DNA of 34,609 nucleotides from an uncultured beta proteobacterium (GTDB taxonomy: Bacteria; Pseudomonadota; Gammaproteobacteria; Burkholderiales; Rhodocyclaceae). The first letter of the stretch is position 1; every line of letters starts with the position of its first letter. This document shows, piece after piece, positions 31,890 through 34,609 of the stretch. The stretch covers positions 1 to 34,609 of the forward strand of contig CAIXSK010000005.1 of assembly GCA_903922075.1 (NCBI GenBank), read 5' to 3'. The notes below the pieces were generated by a model. The model saw only the letters and a program-made list of their open reading frames with translations. It was not told the DNA's origin and made no database searches. The position numbers were made by a program, and so were the translations under genes.

Positions 31890-32260
31890 CCAAGCTCATT
31901 ATCAAGACCGGAACGGAAGCCGACTTCTTCAAGCGTGGTCGCCAGTTGGCTAGGGCGGCAGACCGTGGAGAACAGCTACCCGATGAGCGCACGGTTTGCT
32001 TTGAAGACCCCGCAGAACTCATGAAGCTGATCACCGTGGCTCGCCTGGCACTATTCCGTGCGGTAAAGGAAATGCCCGGTTCGATTACCCAGATTTCGGA
32101 ACGCCTGCACCGGGACCGCAGTGCCGTGAAGCGCGATATCGATGAACTGGAACGCGCCGGCCTGCTGACGATTGCCGAGAAGGTGCTACCCGGGCATGGG
32201 CGCATGAAAGAAGTTCGGGCGACGGCCAATCGTTTCAGCCTTCAGGCCGAGGTGGCTTAG
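31886..32260 (+). CDS. Helix-turn-helix antitoxin (TumA-like)
   Basis: 124 residues. A winged helix-turn-helix (ITQISERLHRDRSAVKRDIDE) of the HVO_A0114-like DNA-binding class occurs as the partner of TumE-type toxins. It is coupled to the toxin gene by a 4-bp overlap, and probably neutralises the toxin and represses the module. Confidence 0.75.
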   Translation: MTKLIIKTGTEADFFKRGRQLARAADRGEQLPDERTVCFEDPAELMKLITVARLALFRAVKEMPGSITQISERLHRDRSAVKRDIDELERAGLLTIAEKVLPGHGRMKEVRATANRFSLQAEVA

Positions 32261-32274
32261 CCGCGACCGGGCAG

Positions 32275-32310
32275 AATGCTACGGTCGGCCGGAAAAAATA
32301 GGCAAAAATC
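32275..32310 (+). repeat. 36-bp dispersed motif, copy E (15 bp after the antitoxin gene)
   Basis: Starts AATGCTACGGTCGGCC; A-tracts at motif positions 19-24 and 30-34. It is inside the accessory insertion. Confidence 0.9.
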
Positions 32311-32324
32311 AAAACGGGAAAAGT

Positions 32325-32456
32325 GATGAGCAGCGTCAACCTGCTGGTCATTCCGACCGATGAATATTGCTGTTTCTGGCATACCGTCTCATCCAATCAG
32401 GGTCGCCTGGAAATGCCATATATCGCGAATAGCGACTATTTTTTGTGGTGGCAATA
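32325..32456 (+). pseudogene. Chimeric 43-codon ORF beginning with an ackA tail fragment
   Basis: Codons 2-13 (SSVNLLVIPTDE) match the ackA C-terminus SSVDVLVIPTNE; the nucleotide match is 31 of 34 at 32330-32363. The remaining frame is unrelated and ends at TAA before brnT. It is best read as the left half of a displaced ackA tail interrupted by the brnTA cassette. Confidence 0.55.
32330..32363 (+). repeat. ackA 3' tail, copy 2 (left half)
   Basis: GCAGCGTCAACCTGCTGGTC and the following ATTCCGACC match 30439-30472 with three mismatches. Confidence 0.8.
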
Positions 32457-32461
32457 AATAA

Positions 32462-32490
32462 TTGCACAAATGAATTTACGCCCCTACAAT
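32462..32490 (+). promoter_or_regulatory. Sigma-70 promoter of brnTA, giving a leaderless mRNA
   Basis: TTGCAC (32462-32467), a 17-bp spacer and TACAAT (32485-32490). The predicted start is 32497, one base before the brnT ATG at 32498. No ribosome site precedes that ATG. Confidence 0.7.
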
Positions 32491-32497
32491 AAATCAC

Positions 32498-32764
32498 ATG
32501 AGCACCTTCGATCCGGACAAGGATGCAATCAACAAAGCAAAACACGGCCTTTCTCTTGCTGATGCGGAACAGATTGATTGGGGTGCAGCATTAGTCTGGG
32601 AGGATGACCGCAAGGAATACGGTGAAACCCGCTTGGTTGCTCTCGCCCCCATTGACGACAGGCTGTTCTGCTGCGTCTATGTCGAGCGTAACGGCCAGAA
32701 GCGAATCATCAGCCTGCGAAAGGCAAACAAACGTGAGGTAACAGACTATGCGTCAAACGATTAA
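32498..32764 (+). CDS. brnT: BrnT family toxin (RNase)
   Basis: 88 residues. Opening FDPDKDAINKAKHGLSLADA, then EDDRKEYGETRLVALAPID and KRIISLRKANKREVTDY, match the RelE-like BrnT fold, a ribonuclease that stops translation. It overlaps brnA by 17 bp. The toxin-first order is usual for this family. Confidence 0.92.
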   Translation: MSTFDPDKDAINKAKHGLSLADAEQIDWGAALVWEDDRKEYGETRLVALAPIDDRLFCCVYVERNGQKRIISLRKANKREVTDYASND

Positions 32765-33029
32765 AACCAGATCAGGGCGAGTTCTTGCGATGCCTTCCGA
32801 CGAAGAAGATGCGGCCATTACCGCCGCCGCCCTGAGCGATCCGGACAATCAGCCATTGACGGACGAGCAGCTTGGCCAATTCAAACGCCGTGGCCGCCCC
32901 GTTGGCAGCAACAAGGCAAAGGTGAACCTGAGGCTTGATGTCGATATTCTGGAAGCGTTCAAATCTGGTGGCGATGGCTGGCAGACAAGGATTAACGCCG
33001 CTTTGCGCGATTGGGTTCAGCATCACTGA
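32748..33029 (+). CDS. brnA: BrnA family antitoxin
   Basis: 93 residues. The C-terminal ribbon-helix-helix (KVNLRLDVDILEAFKSGGDGW followed by TRINAALRDWV) binds DNA, and GRPVGSNKAK precedes it. It neutralises BrnT and represses the operon in known systems. Confidence 0.92.
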   Translation: MRQTIKTRSGRVLAMPSDEEDAAITAAALSDPDNQPLTDEQLGQFKRRGRPVGSNKAKVNLRLDVDILEAFKSGGDGWQTRINAALRDWVQHH

Positions 33030-33051
33030 GTCGGTGTCGACTAACGGAACT

Positions 33052-33156
33052 GAATGGATGATGGCGCACCACGCGCAGACGCTGCTGGCGCTCTGAAACA
33101 AAAATATTTTTTCTGCCCCGCCCCGGCCACCGAAAGGTGCCGGGGCTTTGTTTTTT
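33052..33156 (+). repeat. ackA 3' tail, copy 3 (right boundary repeat)
   Basis: 102 of 105 bases match 30474-30578; translated it gives EWMMAHHAQTLLAL and stop, as in ackA. Just upstream, TNGTE-like codons weakly match the ackA sequence that precedes this tail. Confidence 0.9.
33116..33156 (+). terminator. Rho-independent terminator (duplicate of the ackA terminator)
   Basis: CCCCGG-CACC stem with a GAAA loop and GGTG-CCGGGG, then TTTGTTTTTT. The differences from copy 1 lie in the hairpin and partly compensate each other. Confidence 0.85.
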
Positions 33157-33202
33157 CGGGGTTTTTTGAGCATGCCATTGTCACCTGACGCAAAAGCACC
33201 AA

Positions 33203-33249
33203 ACACCGTATCTAGTCAAGATATTGCCTTCGACCACTATATCTAGTAG
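33203..33249. promoter_or_regulatory. Pair of NrdR boxes
   Basis: ACACCGTATCTAGTCA (33203-33218) and CCACTATATCTAGTAG (33234-33249) resemble NrdR boxes. Starts are 31 bp apart, about three helical turns, the usual spacing. They lie 59-105 bp before the ribonucleotide reductase gene they should repress. Confidence 0.8.
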
Positions 33250-33307
33250 CTTTGCAACATTCGAAAACTAATAACCTGAACAATCTCAAATCGATGAGGA
33301 GCCACCG

Positions 33308-34609
33308 ATGAGCAAGATCGCCGAGCAGTTGTCGCTGACCGATATTCCCGCACCGCCGCAGTATGCGCCGCTGCCGGAGCAGGAAATCTCCGGCGAAGTG
33401 CTCATCGAGAAGTACGCCAAGGGCAAGGAAACCAACGTTCACGACGTGCGCCGCCGCGTCGCCTACGCGCTGGCCCAGGTCGAACAGGAAGCCGACCGCG
33501 CCCATTGGGAAGGCAAGTTCCTGTGGGCCCAGGAAAACGGTTTCATCCCGGCCGGCCGGATCAACTCCGCCGCCGGCACCGACCTCCAGGCGACGCTGAT
33601 CAACTGCTTCGTGCAGCCGGTCGGCGACTCCATCGTCGAGAACACCGACGGCAAGCCGGGCATCTACACCGCGCTGGCCCAGGCTGCCGAAACCATGCGT
33701 CGCGGTGGCGGCGTCGGCTACGACTTCTCCTCCATCCGCCCGCAGGGCGCCCGCGTCAAGGGCACGCAATCGCGCGCTTCCGGCCCGGTTTCCTACATGC
33801 GGGTCTTCGACCGCTCCTGCGAAACCGTCGAATCCGCCGGTGCCCGCCGCGGCGCCCAGATGGGCGTGCTGCGCTGCGACCATCCGGACATCGAGGACTT
33901 CATCCACGCCAAGGACAAGGGCGACCTGACCAACTTCAACATCTCGATCGGCGTCACCGACCCGTTCATGGAAGCCGTCGATGCCGACGGCGACGTCGAG
34001 CTGCTGCACCGCGCCGAGCCGAACAGCGAAATGCGCGCCGCCGGCGCCTACCAGCGCGAAGACGGCCTGTGGGTCTACCGCAAGGTGCGCGCCCGCGACC
34101 TGTGGGACCAGGTGATGAAATCCACCTACGACCACGCCGAGCCGGGCATCCTGTTCCTCGACCGGATGAACAAGGACAACAACCTCAATTACTGCGAAGT
34201 GATCGAGGCCACCAACCCCTGCGCCGAACAGCCGCTGCCGCCGTACGGCTGCTGCTGCCTGGGTTCGATCAACCTGACGCTGTACGTCAAGGAACCCTTC
34301 TCCGAGCAGGCCGAGTTCGATTTCGACGCCTTTGCCGAAGTCATCCGCGTCTCCACCCGCATGCTCGACAACGTGCTCGACGCCACCCACTGGCCGCTTG
34401 AGCGCCAGCAGCAGGAAGCCGCCAACAAGCGTCGCGTCGGTCTCGGCTATACCGGCCTCGGCGATGCGCTGGCCATGCTCCGCCTGCGCTACGACAAGCC
34501 GGAAGCCCGAGCCATGGCCGCCCGCATCAGCGAATTCATGCGCGACACGGCTTACCTGTACTCGGTCGAAATGGCCAAGGAACGCGGCGCCTTCCCGCTC
34601 TTCAATGCC
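33308..34609 (+). CDS. nrdJ: Adenosylcobalamin-dependent (class II) ribonucleoside-diphosphate reductase, partial
   Basis: The first 434 codons are visible and the frame is open at the window end. It makes deoxyribonucleotides without O2 dependence, using B12. Visible signatures are [23 protein letters not shown] (first active-site Cys), [19 protein letters not shown] and [19 protein letters not shown], the active-site NPCAEQPL region. GAGGAG precedes the ATG. Paired NrdR boxes lie upstream. Confidence 0.92.
   Translation, partial: MSKIAEQLSLTDIPAPPQYAPLPEQEISGEVLIEKYAKGKETNVHDVRRRVAYALAQVEQEADRAHWEGKFLWAQENGFIPAGRINSAAGTDLQATLINCFVQPVGDSIVENTDGKPGIYTALAQAAETMRRGGGVGYDFSSIRPQGARVKGTQSRASGPVSYMRVFDRSCETVESAGARRGAQMGVLRCDHPDIEDFIHAKDKGDLTNFNISIGVTDPFMEAVDADGDVELLHRAEPNSEMRAAGAYQREDGLWVYRKVRARDLWDQVMKSTYDHAEPGILFLDRMNKDNNLNYCEVIEATNPCAEQPLPPYGCCCLGSINLTLYVKEPFSEQAEFDFDAFAEVIRVSTRMLDNVLDATHWPLERQQQEAANKRRVGLGYTGLGDALAMLRLRYDKPEARAMAARISEFMRDTAYLYSVEMAKERGAFPLFNA

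Noticed and set aside
30579-33050. Integron or prophage
   Set aside because: No integrase, attC-like structures or phage genes are visible; only toxin-antitoxin and remnant genes between ackA tails.

Overview
The window is high-GC, densely coded DNA of a respiratory betaproteobacterium. The gene families present (PQQ ethanol oxidation, NAD-linked Hox hydrogenase, class I PHA synthase, B12-dependent ribonucleotide reductase) and the protein sequences suggest Rhodocyclales (Dechloromonas/Azonexus-like). That assignment rests on recall, not on a search.

Layout. (1) 1-11968: a periplasmic alcohol-oxidation locus. It holds a PQQ alcohol dehydrogenase (cut by the window edge), a TonB-dependent receptor, a NarL-type two-component pair, two small c cytochromes, a cytochrome b561, an XoxJ-like binding protein, cytochrome c550 PedF and an AcoR-type sigma-54 activator. 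A near-perfect sigma-54 promoter drives pedF-xoxJ. A second sigma-54 promoter with an IHF site drives a 0.4 kb unit that ends in a terminator and has no convincing gene. (2) 12014-15842: an O2/NO-related block on the minus strand: SirB2, an NnrS/CcoN-like membrane protein, DUF2249 and hemerythrin behind a perfect FNR/DNR-type box, then a diiron ODP protein next to an orphan MCP-like signalling protein. (3) 15929-20380: PHA synthase, a metallo-beta-lactamase/beta-CASP protein, a universal stress protein and an unknown exported protein. (4) 20457-25680: hoxFUYH plus the hydrogenase maturation protease. (5) 25908-30518: a FabI-type reductase, a kinase-like/phosphatase-like gene pair, a MaoC-phosphotransacetylase fusion and acetate kinase. 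(6) 30519-33156: an accessory insertion at the 3' end of ackA. It has duplicated ackA tails, a captured gene fragment between inverted repeats, and two toxin-antitoxin modules (TumE/TumA-like and BrnT/BrnA). (7) 33203-34609: two NrdR boxes and the start of nrdJ.

How the genes work together. The left third would oxidise alcohols in the periplasm and pass electrons to c cytochromes. The middle handles low-O2 sensing, H2-driven NAD reduction, carbon storage and acetyl-phosphate/acetate metabolism. Together this is the equipment of a cell living at changing oxygen levels.

The least explained signal is a 36-bp dispersed motif, present six times in the window. It lies between genes, in frame inside two unrelated enzymes and antisense inside a membrane protein. 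Its layout (sequence-specific core plus two A-tracts exactly 11 bp apart) resembles a DNA-level recognition signal such as an uptake sequence. The second highlight is the stepwise stacking of toxin-antitoxin cassettes in copies of the ackA 3' end.
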